Under the pieces are notes generated by a model. That model did no database searches. It had not been told where the DNA came from and was given only the letters and a program-made list of their open reading frames with translations. From GW2011-AR18 sp038046085 (GTDB lineage: Archaea; Nanobdellota; Nanobdellia; SCGC-AAA011-G17; GW2011-AR18): 52,771 nucleotides of DNA. The stretch covers positions 1-52,771 of the forward strand of contig JBBSWW010000020.1 of assembly GCA_038046085.1 (NCBI GenBank). Reading direction: 5' to 3'. This document shows, piece by piece, positions 16,656 through 24,582 of this stretch; position 1 is the first letter of the stretch; every line of letters begins with the position of its first letter. The translations under genes and the position numbers were made by a program.

Positions 16656-17267
16656 ATGCCTAAACTTTCTAAAGAGGAGATGGATCAGATTCAGGCTTAT
16701 CTTCAGACTTTGCCTGAGAATGAACGTGAAGAAAAACTTAACCAGATCATTGCTACTTATGAGAAATCTCCAGCTCAATGTCCTTTCTGTCTTATGTCTG
16801 AGGGTAAGATTCAAACAACTAAAGTCTATGATGATCCTAATTATATTGCAGTTCTTGAGATTAATCCTGCTAATCCTGGACACACTATTTTATTCCCTAA
16901 ATCTCATATCTCTAGTATTACTAATTTATCTCATGTTGATACTGAAAATCTTTTTAAGATCTCTAAGATATTGTCAACTTCTATTCTCTCATTCTCTGAT
17001 GGTGTCTCTTTGTATGTTGAGGATGGCAAGATCTTAGGTAAGAGATTTGATCATTTTGTCATTAATATTATTCCAAGATTAAAAGATGATGATGTTCATC
17101 TAGTTACTAAGCCTAAACCTTCTACTCCTGATTCTCTTAAAGAGATGCGTGAAAAAATATTAGCTAATCTTCCTAAGGAGAAAAAAGAAGAGCCTAAAAA
17201 AGATGTTGTTGATGATACTCCTTTATTTTCTAAAGAATTTTCTAGGATATCTAAAAGAAGGCCCTGA
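16656..17267 (+). CDS. HIT-like protein with degenerate catalytic triad
   Basis: 203 residues. An N-terminal helix (1-38) precedes a zinc-type CPFC (42-45), the HIT-fold substrate strand GHTILFPKSH (75-84), and DHFVINIIPR (132-141) where active HIT enzymes have HxHxHxxPR. Only the first histidine remains; the nucleophilic second is V and the third N. A basic-acidic tail follows (150-203, with KEEPKK). It is therefore probably not a nucleotide hydrolase and may be a binding protein. Its 3' end overlaps the convergent prepilin peptidase by 17 nt. Confidence 0.8.
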   Translation: MPKLSKEEMDQIQAYLQTLPENEREEKLNQIIATYEKSPAQCPFCLMSEGKIQTTKVYDDPNYIAVLEINPANPGHTILFPKSHISSITNLSHVDTENLFKISKILSTSILSFSDGVSLYVEDGKILGKRFDHFVINIIPRLKDDDVHLVTKPKPSTPDSLKEMREKILANLPKEKKEEPKKDVVDDTPLFSKEFSRISKRRP

Positions 17268-18243
17268 ATATTGCAAATATGCTTCCGTAGATTATTGTGA
17301 ATAAGAATCCTATTAGGAATCCCGGGACAAATGGTAATCCATCTTTTATTATCACATATTTTATCTTATTATCCCTTAGTCTTTTTATATCATTCTTTGT
17401 TAATCCATAATTCACACTTTTTTCTGTTCTTTTAAGTATGAAACTTAATAGTTGTTTTTTGAATGGTAAATATTTTATTCTTTTAAAGAATTTATTTATT
17501 TTTTTCTTATTATCACTTATTTGATATTCATTCTTATTTTTTATTGAACTGCATATTATCTTGTTTCCTTTTTTTACATCTTCTGCTAACCAGTCTCCTT
17601 CAGTTAATCTGTCTATATTCATTTTTTTGTACATTGAAGATTTCTCTACTGCTTTGAAGAATATGTAAGTTGATGGTAATAATGATAATGTTATTCCTAG
17701 CATTAGTATTAAGAACTTGAATTCATTAGTTATTAGCAAACTTGTTATTATTACTATTATCCCTATGATTATTAAATAAATAAAGGTTTTATGTGCATTT
17801 TCTTTTATGTTTTTAATAAACTCTTTTTTGTTTTTTATTGCTAAATGAGTGCTATAGATTATTCCCCATAATGCTCCAGCAACTAGTATGTTTATTATCA
17901 ATACTATTATGAATGGCAGATCAAATACGGGAGTCAAGTACTTTATTCCTCCATAGTTTCCGAACATTGCTCCCATTCCCATCAATAATTTTGCATCTCC
18001 TCCACCCCATTGTTTTGCATAATACATTACATTAGCAATAATGAAGAATATTCCCAAGCCAATTAATCCATATAATAAATAGCTTCTATCGTTTGTAATT
18101 ATGCTGTAAATAGCTCTTGATCCTAATCCAATAGCAATAAGGCTATAGTTAAGCCAGTTAGGGACTTCTCTTGTTTTTATATCAGTTATTGATGCAAATA
18201 TTAGATATATTAAAGCAACAACTATTAGAAAATACCATATCAT
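17251..18243 (-). CDS. A24-family prepilin/preflagellin peptidase
   Basis: 330 residues. This polytopic aspartyl protease cleaves class III signal peptides of archaeal pilins and archaellins. Catalytic aspartates are in ITDIKTREVPNW (D21) and WGGGDAKLLMGMG (GGGD, 80-83), with about seven or eight hydrophobic helices. It is longer than PibD/FlaK (about 230), having an extra soluble region (about 190-280) before the last helix. The frame opens at 18276, but ATG 18243 is chosen because a palindromic TATA box (18266-18273) is centred 26.5 nt upstream and the helix begins here. It is divergent from the reductase gene. Confidence 0.88.
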   Translation of the reverse strand: MIWYFLIVVALIYLIFASITDIKTREVPNWLNYSLIAIGLGSRAIYSIITNDRSYLLYGLIGLGIFFIIANVMYYAKQWGGGDAKLLMGMGAMFGNYGGIKYLTPVFDLPFIIVLIINILVAGALWGIIYSTHLAIKNKKEFIKNIKENAHKTFIYLIIIGIIVIITSLLITNEFKFLILMLGITLSLLPSTYIFFKAVEKSSMYKKMNIDRLTEGDWLAEDVKKGNKIICSSIKNKNEYQISDNKKKINKFFKRIKYLPFKKQLLSFILKRTEKSVNYGLTKNDIKRLRDNKIKYVIIKDGLPFVPGFLIGFLFTIIYGSIFAIFRAFF

Positions 18244-18265
18244 ATTATTATCTGGAAATGTTAAA

Positions 18266-18273
18266 TTTATAAA
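18266..18273. promoter_or_regulatory. Palindromic TATA box shared by two divergent leaderless genes
   Basis: TTTATAAA is its own reverse complement. Its centre (18269.5) is 26.5 nt from ATG 18296 on the plus strand and 26.5 nt from ATG 18243 on the minus strand. This is the spacing at which archaeal RNA polymerase usually starts, so one TBP site could produce leaderless mRNAs in both directions. Symmetry is seen; bidirectional use is inferred. Confidence 0.6.
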
Positions 18274-18295
18274 CATTCTTAATTATTTTATCTTT

Positions 18296-19390
18296 ATGAT
18301 ATCTATTATTGGTGCAGGTCCTGCTGGAAGTTTTGCTGCTTATAATCTTGCTAGGAAGAATCTTGATGTTGAAGTTTTTGAAGAACATAATAAAGTTGGG
18401 ATTCCTATTCAGTGTAGTGGTGTTATCACTCCTGCTTTAGATTCTTTACTTCCTAAGATCCCTAAGTCTATTCTTGTTAATCAGATTAAGAAAGTTAAAT
18501 TCAATTCTCCTGATGGTAATTCTTTTACTGTAAAGATTCCTGTTGATTATGTTTTTGAAAGATCTAAGCTTGATCAGTATATCTCTTCTTTAGCTGAATC
18601 TGCTGGTGTTAAGTTTCATTTAAACTCTAGATTTGACTCTTTAAAACGTTCTAATAACAAAATTAAGTTTAAGATAAATAGTGCCTACTACGAATCTGAT
18701 TATTTAATTGGTGCTGATGGTCCTTACTCTAAAGTTGGTCAGTCTTCTGGTTTATTAGATATTAATAAGAGAAAGTTCATTACTGGTATGCAAGCTAGAA
18801 CTAAATGTGATATTTTTTCTAAGGATACTGTTGAGATTTTTTTAGGTTATGGTGAGTTTGCTTGGCTTATTCCTGAGAATGATGAATTCGCACGTGTTGG
18901 TTTAGTTTCCGAATCTAATCCTAAAAATGATTTTGATAAACTTATGAAATTAACTAACTCTAAGATTATTTGTTTCCAGAGTGGTATGATCCCTGTTTAT
19001 GATAGAACTCTTAAAACACAAGATAAGAATATCTATCTGATTGGTGATGCTGCTGGTATGGTTAAAGCTAGTTCTCATGGTGGAATTTTTTATAGTATGT
19101 CTGCTTCTAAATATTTAGTAGATTCTATAATTAATAATAAAAATTATGATTCTTTATGGAAGAAGAATTTAGGTTTTGATTTATGGTTGCATTTGCAGAT
19201 TAGGAATACTTTAAAGAAATTTTCAGTTAAGGATTATAATGATTTAGTTGATTATTTCTCTCAGGATAAATTGAAGAACATATTATCAAAAAATGTTAGA
19301 GAATATCCCTCTAAATTTGTCTCTAAGATGTTATTGAAAGAACCTAGACTATTGAAGTTTGGTTTTAAGTTATTAGAATATTCTAAATAG
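18296..19390 (+). CDS. Geranylgeranyl reductase family flavoprotein
   Basis: 364 residues. An FAD-dependent reductase that saturates the isoprenoid chains of archaeal ether lipids (digeranylgeranylglycerophospholipid reductase type). It has the dinucleotide fold IIGAGPAG (4-11), the family substrate-side motif GIPIQCSG (about 39-46), and the second FAD signature NIYLIGDAAGMVKASSHGG (about 244-262). Length is slightly below the usual 390-450. It starts leaderless from the shared TATA box. Other reductases in the family act on quinones or chlorophyll chains, but the CarS gene nearby supports lipid synthesis. Confidence 0.88.
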   Translation: MISIIGAGPAGSFAAYNLARKNLDVEVFEEHNKVGIPIQCSGVITPALDSLLPKIPKSILVNQIKKVKFNSPDGNSFTVKIPVDYVFERSKLDQYISSLAESAGVKFHLNSRFDSLKRSNNKIKFKINSAYYESDYLIGADGPYSKVGQSSGLLDINKRKFITGMQARTKCDIFSKDTVEIFLGYGEFAWLIPENDEFARVGLVSESNPKNDFDKLMKLTNSKIICFQSGMIPVYDRTLKTQDKNIYLIGDAAGMVKASSHGGIFYSMSASKYLVDSIINNKNYDSLWKKNLGFDLWLHLQIRNTLKKFSVKDYNDLVDYFSQDKLKNILSKNVREYPSKFVSKMLLKEPRLLKFGFKLLEYSK

Positions 19391-19446
19391 TGTTGATTTT
19401 TTCTTCTATAAAAACATTTAAATATTAATATACTACTTTTTCTTAT

Positions 19447-20628
19447 ATGTTTAAATCTAAAAGAGCTGCTGGTGATGGTGGTAATGTTGCTATTCTTATA
19501 ATTCTTATTGCTTTGTTCATGGTTTTATATTTATTATTTGTCCCTCCTGAAGTAAGAGATGATTTATTAGGAGAAAGTAGTTCTAATTCTGGTTCATCAA
19601 GTTCAAGTTCTGAGAGAGCAGAATTATTGGCAGAATCTCCTGGAATTTTATATCCTACTAAGACACAGATTGGTGTTCATGATATTGCTAACATGAATCT
19701 TTTTCTTAAGACTCAGCCAAAAGTTACTGATTTAGCTCAAAATTTAATTATTAAAAATTCTCTTTTCTCAGGATCATCTCCAAGGATAAGGTTCTCAGTT
19801 TCTTCATTATCAGATACAATCAAGGCTAATATTTTCTTCAATGTTGCAAGGTTTGATGGTGAATTAAGGATTAAAGTTAATGGCAACACAATATACACTG
19901 AAGAGATTACATCTTCTGGTATTAAGATTGTTGAGATTCCTAAATCTTATCTTCAGAATAATAATGAAATAGAGTTTAGTGTATCTTCAGGTTTCTTCTC
20001 ATCTAATGTTTATGCTCTTGAAAATATTGGTGTTAAACAGGAGTTCCAGTTCAAGAATTCAGAAGAATTGAGGACTTTTGTTTTATCAGAATCTGAAAGG
20101 AAGAATTTAGAATCAGCAACTATAAGTTACAGACAATATTGTAACGAACCTTTAGAGAATAGTCTGACAAGGTTTGAGATTTTCTTGAATCATAAATCTG
20201 CTTTTGAAAAAAAGGTTTCTTGTTTAAATATTGATGAATCTGCTAATATTGATCCAAAATTATTTGTTGAAGGTTCTAATACATTATCATTTAATGTTGA
20301 TGATGGTAGTTTTATTTTTTCAGATATTGAGTTGAGGACTAAATCTAAAGAAGCTGATTTCCCTTCTTACAGTTTCACTGTCTCTCCAGAGACTTATGAT
20401 AAGATAAAGAATAATGAATTAAAACTGAATTTGCAGTTCTTATTGGAGAATAATCAGTTCAACAAGAATGCTAGATTAGAGATTAATAATAATGAATATC
20501 TTATGAGGACTGATACTAATGAGTTCACTCTTGACTTAAAAGAATATATTATTCAGGGAACTAATTTCTTGAAGATAATTCCTTCTAACACTTTCAATCT
20601 TGTTGCTCTGAAAGTTGTTTTGGAGTAA
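19447..20628 (+). CDS. Membrane-anchored protein with pilin-like leader and beta-rich ectodomain
   Basis: 393 residues. The N-terminus FKSKRAAGDGGN is followed by about 20 hydrophobic residues, resembling a class III (prepilin) leader or plain signal anchor. A Ser-rich linker (about 50-60) leads to an extracellular region (70-393) rich in beta strands (FSVSSLSDTIKANIFFNVARF, EIEFSVSSGFFSS), like jelly-roll carbohydrate-binding modules seen in DPANN surface proteins. A TATA box TTTAAA (19417-19422) sets ATG 19447. The next gene starts 4 nt after its stop. The prepilin peptidase two genes away is a possible processor; this is inference. Confidence 0.7.
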   Translation: MFKSKRAAGDGGNVAILIILIALFMVLYLLFVPPEVRDDLLGESSSNSGSSSSSSERAELLAESPGILYPTKTQIGVHDIANMNLFLKTQPKVTDLAQNLIIKNSLFSGSSPRIRFSVSSLSDTIKANIFFNVARFDGELRIKVNGNTIYTEEITSSGIKIVEIPKSYLQNNNEIEFSVSSGFFSSNVYALENIGVKQEFQFKNSEELRTFVLSESERKNLESATISYRQYCNEPLENSLTRFEIFLNHKSAFEKKVSCLNIDESANIDPKLFVEGSNTLSFNVDDGSFIFSDIELRTKSKEADFPSYSFTVSPETYDKIKNNELKLNLQFLLENNQFNKNARLEINNNEYLMRTDTNEFTLDLKEYIIQGTNFLKIIPSNTFNLVALKVVLE

Positions 20629-20631
20629 ATT

Positions 20632-21978
20632 ATGGTTTCTTCTAATAATGATAGAAGTTCTGGACCTAATAATAGAAACCCAGTATCTGTTGCTCTAAGT
20701 CCTTTTGGTTGGTTATTCACATTATTAAAATGGTTATTCTATATTGGTATTCTTGCTCTTGTTATATTCCTTGTTTATGGAGGATTATTTAGGCTTACTC
20801 AAAGTGGTGAAGGATCATCTCAGATCAAACATGCTACTGTAGCAGGTGAAGAACCTTTATCTAAGTTCGGTGCATTTATACAGGGTATTCCTGTTGCAAA
20901 AGATGCTTATAACTTTTATTTTTCCCCTCAGTCTACATCTGTGAGTTTTGAATCTGAAGTACAGTCAAGTTCTAGTAAAAAATTAGGTGTCTATATCTCT
21001 GATTTTAAGGATATTAAAAGAGTGAATAATCCTGGTGATGATATTGAAGTTACAGGAACTATCAAAGCTTCTAGTCTTGAAGATGAAATAAAGTTGAAAG
21101 TTTTCTGTTCTATGGAAGATTATAATAATGAAGAACTGATGCCTGCTGAGATTATTGGTGCTGGTGCTGATAATGAAGTTTCTGTTTTCAAGAATGAAGA
21201 GACAAGTATTAACTTCAATTGTCTTTTCCCTGGAGGTATTCAGAAGGATACTATGAAGACTCCTAAAGTCACTAAATTTGTTAAGGTTGCTGTAACTTAT
21301 GAATTTGGTTCTAGGGCAACTCAGAAAGTTTATTTCCTTCCTAATAATATATTGACATCTTTGGATAGGAATAATGTTGATCCTTTCAAGCAGTATTCTA
21401 TTAATGATCCTTTGGTGAATAATCGTGAAGTTAAAGCAGTCTCTACTCCAGGTCCTTTGAATTTAGGAGTTAATGTTGGTCGTCAGCCTTTGACTGTTAA
21501 TTCAAATCCTTATCAATTATTTGTCCAGTTATCTAGTAATCCTACTTTTAGTGGTAATCTTCAGAAATTAGATAGTATTCAATTACAAGTTCCTGATATC
21601 CAGAATGTTGTTAGTATTGCATTCCAGGGAGAGAATGGTTTCAAAGGCAAAGCATCTCAGTGTGATTTCGAATATTTAGGTCCAGGAGATAATGGTTTCA
21701 AATTATATCAGTTGACTGATGCTGCTCTTGCTCGTGTCAATCGTGACTGCAATTCTAAATCTTTGAAGGATTTTGCTATTTCAGAATCTCAATGTATAAG
21801 TCTTTTCAAATCAACTCCATTATTTGGTTGTAAATTTAGTGTTTTATCTGTTCCAGAATCTGGTCTGCAGTTTGATACTTTCAGATTGACTTCTAAATAT
21901 GTCTACAAAGTTGATAAGAGAACTACTGTTGACTTGTATAAACTTCCTGATTTTGAAGAACCTGTTGCTAACGCTTAA
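20632..21978 (+). CDS. Membrane-anchored extracellular protein, unknown
   Basis: 448 residues. A short cytoplasmic Ser/Asn-rich segment (1-28) leads to a membrane helix (about 29-62), then a large outside region with beta-rich segments (for example KLGVYISDFKDIKRVNNPGDDIEVTG near 118-143). Cysteines at several positions (FCSMED, FNCLFPG, CDFEY, DCNSKS, SQCISLF, FGCKF) suggest disulfides. No enzyme motif is seen. It is in an operon with the preceding gene and probably part of the same envelope complex as the two lipoprotein-like genes downstream. Confidence 0.65.
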   Translation: MVSSNNDRSSGPNNRNPVSVALSPFGWLFTLLKWLFYIGILALVIFLVYGGLFRLTQSGEGSSQIKHATVAGEEPLSKFGAFIQGIPVAKDAYNFYFSPQSTSVSFESEVQSSSSKKLGVYISDFKDIKRVNNPGDDIEVTGTIKASSLEDEIKLKVFCSMEDYNNEELMPAEIIGAGADNEVSVFKNEETSINFNCLFPGGIQKDTMKTPKVTKFVKVAVTYEFGSRATQKVYFLPNNILTSLDRNNVDPFKQYSINDPLVNNREVKAVSTPGPLNLGVNVGRQPLTVNSNPYQLFVQLSSNPTFSGNLQKLDSIQLQVPDIQNVVSIAFQGENGFKGKASQCDFEYLGPGDNGFKLYQLTDAALARVNRDCNSKSLKDFAISESQCISLFKSTPLFGCKFSVLSVPESGLQFDTFRLTSKYVYKVDKRTTVDLYKLPDFEEPVANA

Positions 21979-22163
21979 CTGCCGCGCAAAATGAATAACA
22001 TGTTTTTGAGAATTGAATTTTATATTCGCTGTTAATAAGTGCGCAAAAACAAAGATTAAAATATGCGCACAACGAATTCCTAAAAAATCTTGAAAAGATA
22101 ATAAATAAATAATGAACTTGATTTAAGAAAAGTTTTTATAACACTTATATAATATATTCAATA
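21979..22163 (+). promoter_or_regulatory. Leader region with three GCGCA motifs and TATA box
   Basis: This 185-base gap holds three copies of a GCGCA-centred motif (21982-21991, 22040-22049, 22064-22073; two are the palindrome TGCGCA) in otherwise AT-rich DNA. TTTATA (22135-22140) is centred 27 nt before ATG 22164 and should give a leaderless transcript. The motifs could be operator sites or lie in the 3' region of the upstream operon; nothing else was recognised. Confidence 0.4.
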
Positions 22164-23078
22164 ATGAAATTTAAAAATTTGGTGATTATATTAGTTTTAT
22201 CAGTTGTTTTGATATCATGTGCTGGTTCAGGAAGTTCAGGTGGTTCTGCTCGTGGTGTTAATATTAAGTTTGTTGAATTGCCTCCTAAAGAATTAGCTGA
22301 GGGTGAGGAATTCTCTACAACTATTCAAATATCTAATGCTGTTGTTAATGCTAATGGTCTTAATGGTGAATTATGTCTGAGAGATACTATCACTGATACT
22401 TATGGTGGTGTCTCTGATAATTCTTGTTTTCCTGTAAATCTTCCTTCAGCTTCACAGAGCGATAAAAGTATTAGTCCTTCTATTGATGAATATACTTTCA
22501 CTTCAAAGCCTTACTCTAATCTTGATCCTAGTATTACTAATGATGTTTCTATTATTGCAGATTTTAGATATTCAGTTGATACTACTGCTGGTGGTGTTGT
22601 ATGTGTAAAGAAACCAGGAGCTAACTCTCCTATTATTCCTTCTAATTGTGGTACTGAACAATCATTATCTGTACAACAACCTGATATGCCTCTTAGAGTT
22701 TCTAAGATATTAGTCAGACCAACAAGGATTAATGCAGGTTCTGTTAAACTAAATACTGAGATTACTTTATCTAAGTCTATTGCAGGTGAATTATTATCAA
22801 AACAAGATTCTTTTGAAAGATCTAGCATGGCATCTGCTGATATTGATTTCAATGTAGAGATTAATGGTTATTCAGCATCATGTGGTGGTATTAGTTCTGG
22901 CGGCAAATTAAATATTAGGACTAATGAAAACGAAAAGGTTATTAAGTGTTCAACTCTAGTAACTTTAAACCAAGATTGGCTTGATGTTCCTGTAAAAATA
23001 AGTATGGGATACGGTTATAGGCAGTCTGTTGTTGGTGAAAAAATAAAGCTCATAAGTAACGAGGTGTTAAGCGCATGA
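22164..23078 (+). CDS. Lipoprotein-like secreted protein A
   Basis: 304 residues. The signal sequence MKFKNLVIILVLSVVLISCAGSGSSGG ends in a lipobox-like ISCAG, so the mature protein may be lipidated at C19 or so. The rest is a beta-rich region with recurrent patterns (NIKFVELPPKELAEGEEFSTTIQ, PLRVSKILVRPTRINAGSVKLN) and several cysteine pairs. It has its own promoter. It overlaps the next gene by 4 nt (ATGA), and the pair look distantly related. Function unknown. Confidence 0.68.
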   Translation: MKFKNLVIILVLSVVLISCAGSGSSGGSARGVNIKFVELPPKELAEGEEFSTTIQISNAVVNANGLNGELCLRDTITDTYGGVSDNSCFPVNLPSASQSDKSISPSIDEYTFTSKPYSNLDPSITNDVSIIADFRYSVDTTAGGVVCVKKPGANSPIIPSNCGTEQSLSVQQPDMPLRVSKILVRPTRINAGSVKLNTEITLSKSIAGELLSKQDSFERSSMASADIDFNVEINGYSASCGGISSGGKLNIRTNENEKVIKCSTLVTLNQDWLDVPVKISMGYGYRQSVVGEKIKLISNEVLSA

Positions 23079-24016
23079 AAAAAATATTATTCATATTATT
23101 GATTTCTTTATTATTGATTACTGCATGTACTACAGGAACTAAAAAAACTCCCACATCTGGTTTTGTCGGCGGTAAAGAGGGTATTGTTTCCAAGATAACT
23201 GTTGAATCTTCAAGTGCTAATAATCAGGTTTTAGATGATAATAAAGAGACTTTCAATATTAATATTAATTTAGAAAATAAAGGTGAGTATACTGTAAAAG
23301 AGGGTGAATCTATGGTTACTCTTGATGGTATTAACTATAATGCTTTTCAGATTCCTAATCCTACTAAATTAAATGAAGTTCCTTTGGAAAAATTAAGGAA
23401 AGAAGCTGATAAAGTTTCAACTGCTTCACAGACTATTATCCAATATGATGCTCGTTATCTTCCTAATGAGGATGCAGATAGAACCTTAGATTTAGCTGCT
23501 AATGTTTGTTACAAGTATGAGACTATTGCTAGAGTTAAAGATTTATGTTTAAGAAAACAGGTCACAGGTATTCCTTCAACTATATGTAAAGTTGATGAAG
23601 CTAAAGTCTCTGAGAATTCAGGAGCTCCTTTGCAAGTTACAACTTTCGTTCAAAGACCTGCAGGTGAAAATAAAGTTTCAGTTTATATTGAAGCTGTGAA
23701 TAATGGTAAAGGAGTATTATACACTAAAGATTATTTATCTAATGGTAAATGTGTTGATAATGATAAAGATAAAAACAAAGTTTACGCTAAAGTTGAATTG
23801 ACTGAATTCCAGAACAGTGTTAATGTTGTTAAATGCAGTTCAATGACTAATAATGAAGGACAATTGAATGTTATCCAGAATAAAGTCTCATTATCATGTA
23901 CTATTGATACATCAGGAATGCAGGATAACGCTTTCGAGACTCCTTTGAGAGTTACATTTGATTATGTCTACAAAGATGGAATTACAACTCAGTTGAAGAT
24001 TAAGAGCGTTGTTTAA
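23075..24016 (+). CDS. Lipoprotein-like secreted protein B
   Basis: 313 residues. The signal segment ending LLLITACTTGTKK has a lipobox. It shares the organisation and general style of the preceding gene (SKITVESSSANNQVLDDNKETFNININLEN; later LQVTTFVQRP), suggesting an old duplication, with conserved-looking cysteines (CYKYE, LCLRK, ICKVDE, VKCSS, LSCTI). Its stop overlaps the convergent module-copy-2 gene by 4 nt. Likely surface-exposed; no catalytic site seen. Confidence 0.68.
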   Translation: MKKILFILLISLLLITACTTGTKKTPTSGFVGGKEGIVSKITVESSSANNQVLDDNKETFNININLENKGEYTVKEGESMVTLDGINYNAFQIPNPTKLNEVPLEKLRKEADKVSTASQTIIQYDARYLPNEDADRTLDLAANVCYKYETIARVKDLCLRKQVTGIPSTICKVDEAKVSENSGAPLQVTTFVQRPAGENKVSVYIEAVNNGKGVLYTKDYLSNGKCVDNDKDKNKVYAKVELTEFQNSVNVVKCSSMTNNEGQLNVIQNKVSLSCTIDTSGMQDNAFETPLRVTFDYVYKDGITTQLKIKSVV

Positions 24017-24279
24017 TTTAAATCTTTTATTTCTTCAATTATCTTATTTAATCTTTCTTTAAACTTCATTAGAAATATTACATTAACAATAATAAAAAAT
24101 GATGATATGACGCTTAAAATACTAAAATCTTTTAAACTTGTATAATCTACTTGTTTTGTTATTAAGGATATCATTACTCCAACTATATAAGTTGAAATTA
24201 TTATTATGACTGTATTATAATACTGTAGGTTTTTATTATACTCTAAATCAAGTATATTCTTTTTTATATTAATGTTCAT
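24013..24279 (-). CDS. 88-residue two-helix membrane protein (module copy 2, gene B)
   Basis: 88 residues, MNINIKKNILDLEYNKNL followed by two hydrophobic helices (about 22-42 and 50-72) and a charged tail KFKERLNKIIEEIKDLN. Paralogue of the 16357-16620 gene: the same opening and STYIVGVMIS segment, the same short charged tail ending in LN. It follows a 57-residue partner and overlaps it by one base. Convergent with lipoprotein B. Function unknown. Confidence 0.68.
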   Translation of the reverse strand: MNINIKKNILDLEYNKNLQYYNTVIIIISTYIVGVMISLITKQVDYTSLKDFSILSVISSFFIIVNVIFLMKFKERLNKIIEEIKDLN

Positions 24280-24452
24280 TATTCATCACCAATAGAGTAA
24301 GCTATGATTATCATGCCACCTATAATAAATATTGTTGAGAACACAGCCACCCAATATATTTCTTTGATGAATGAAGGGACAGCGAATGTAATACCTAATA
24401 TTGAGGACATTATTCCAGCAGCCAATAATATATTTTTTGCAGATCTTTTCAT
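24279..24452 (-). CDS. 57-residue two-helix membrane protein (module copy 2, gene A)
   Basis: 57 residues: a basic start MKRSAKNIL, a hydrophobic helix (about 9-25), loop FIKEIY, a second helix (about 33-53) and an acidic end GDE. It has the same length and topology and the same position before gene B as the 16184-16357 gene; sequence similarity is weak, mainly topology and length. TAATG overlap with gene B. TTATTA (24476-24481) is centred 26.5 nt before the start. Probably a real small gene. Confidence 0.6.
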   Translation of the reverse strand: MKRSAKNILLAAGIMSSILGITFAVPSFIKEIYWVAVFSTIFIIGGMIIIAYSIGDE

Positions 24453-24582
24453 ATTTTATATTATAATATAGAACTTTATTAATCTTGCTACAAATTTTCT
24501 GTCAATTTTTCAGTTTTTATGAAATTTGAAATTGCTAATATAATGACATAATTATTATAAATCAATAGATACTAACTATTTC

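Noticed and set aside
16720..17037. 105-residue frame inside the HIT-like gene
   Set aside because: Alternate frame of a gene with clear motifs.
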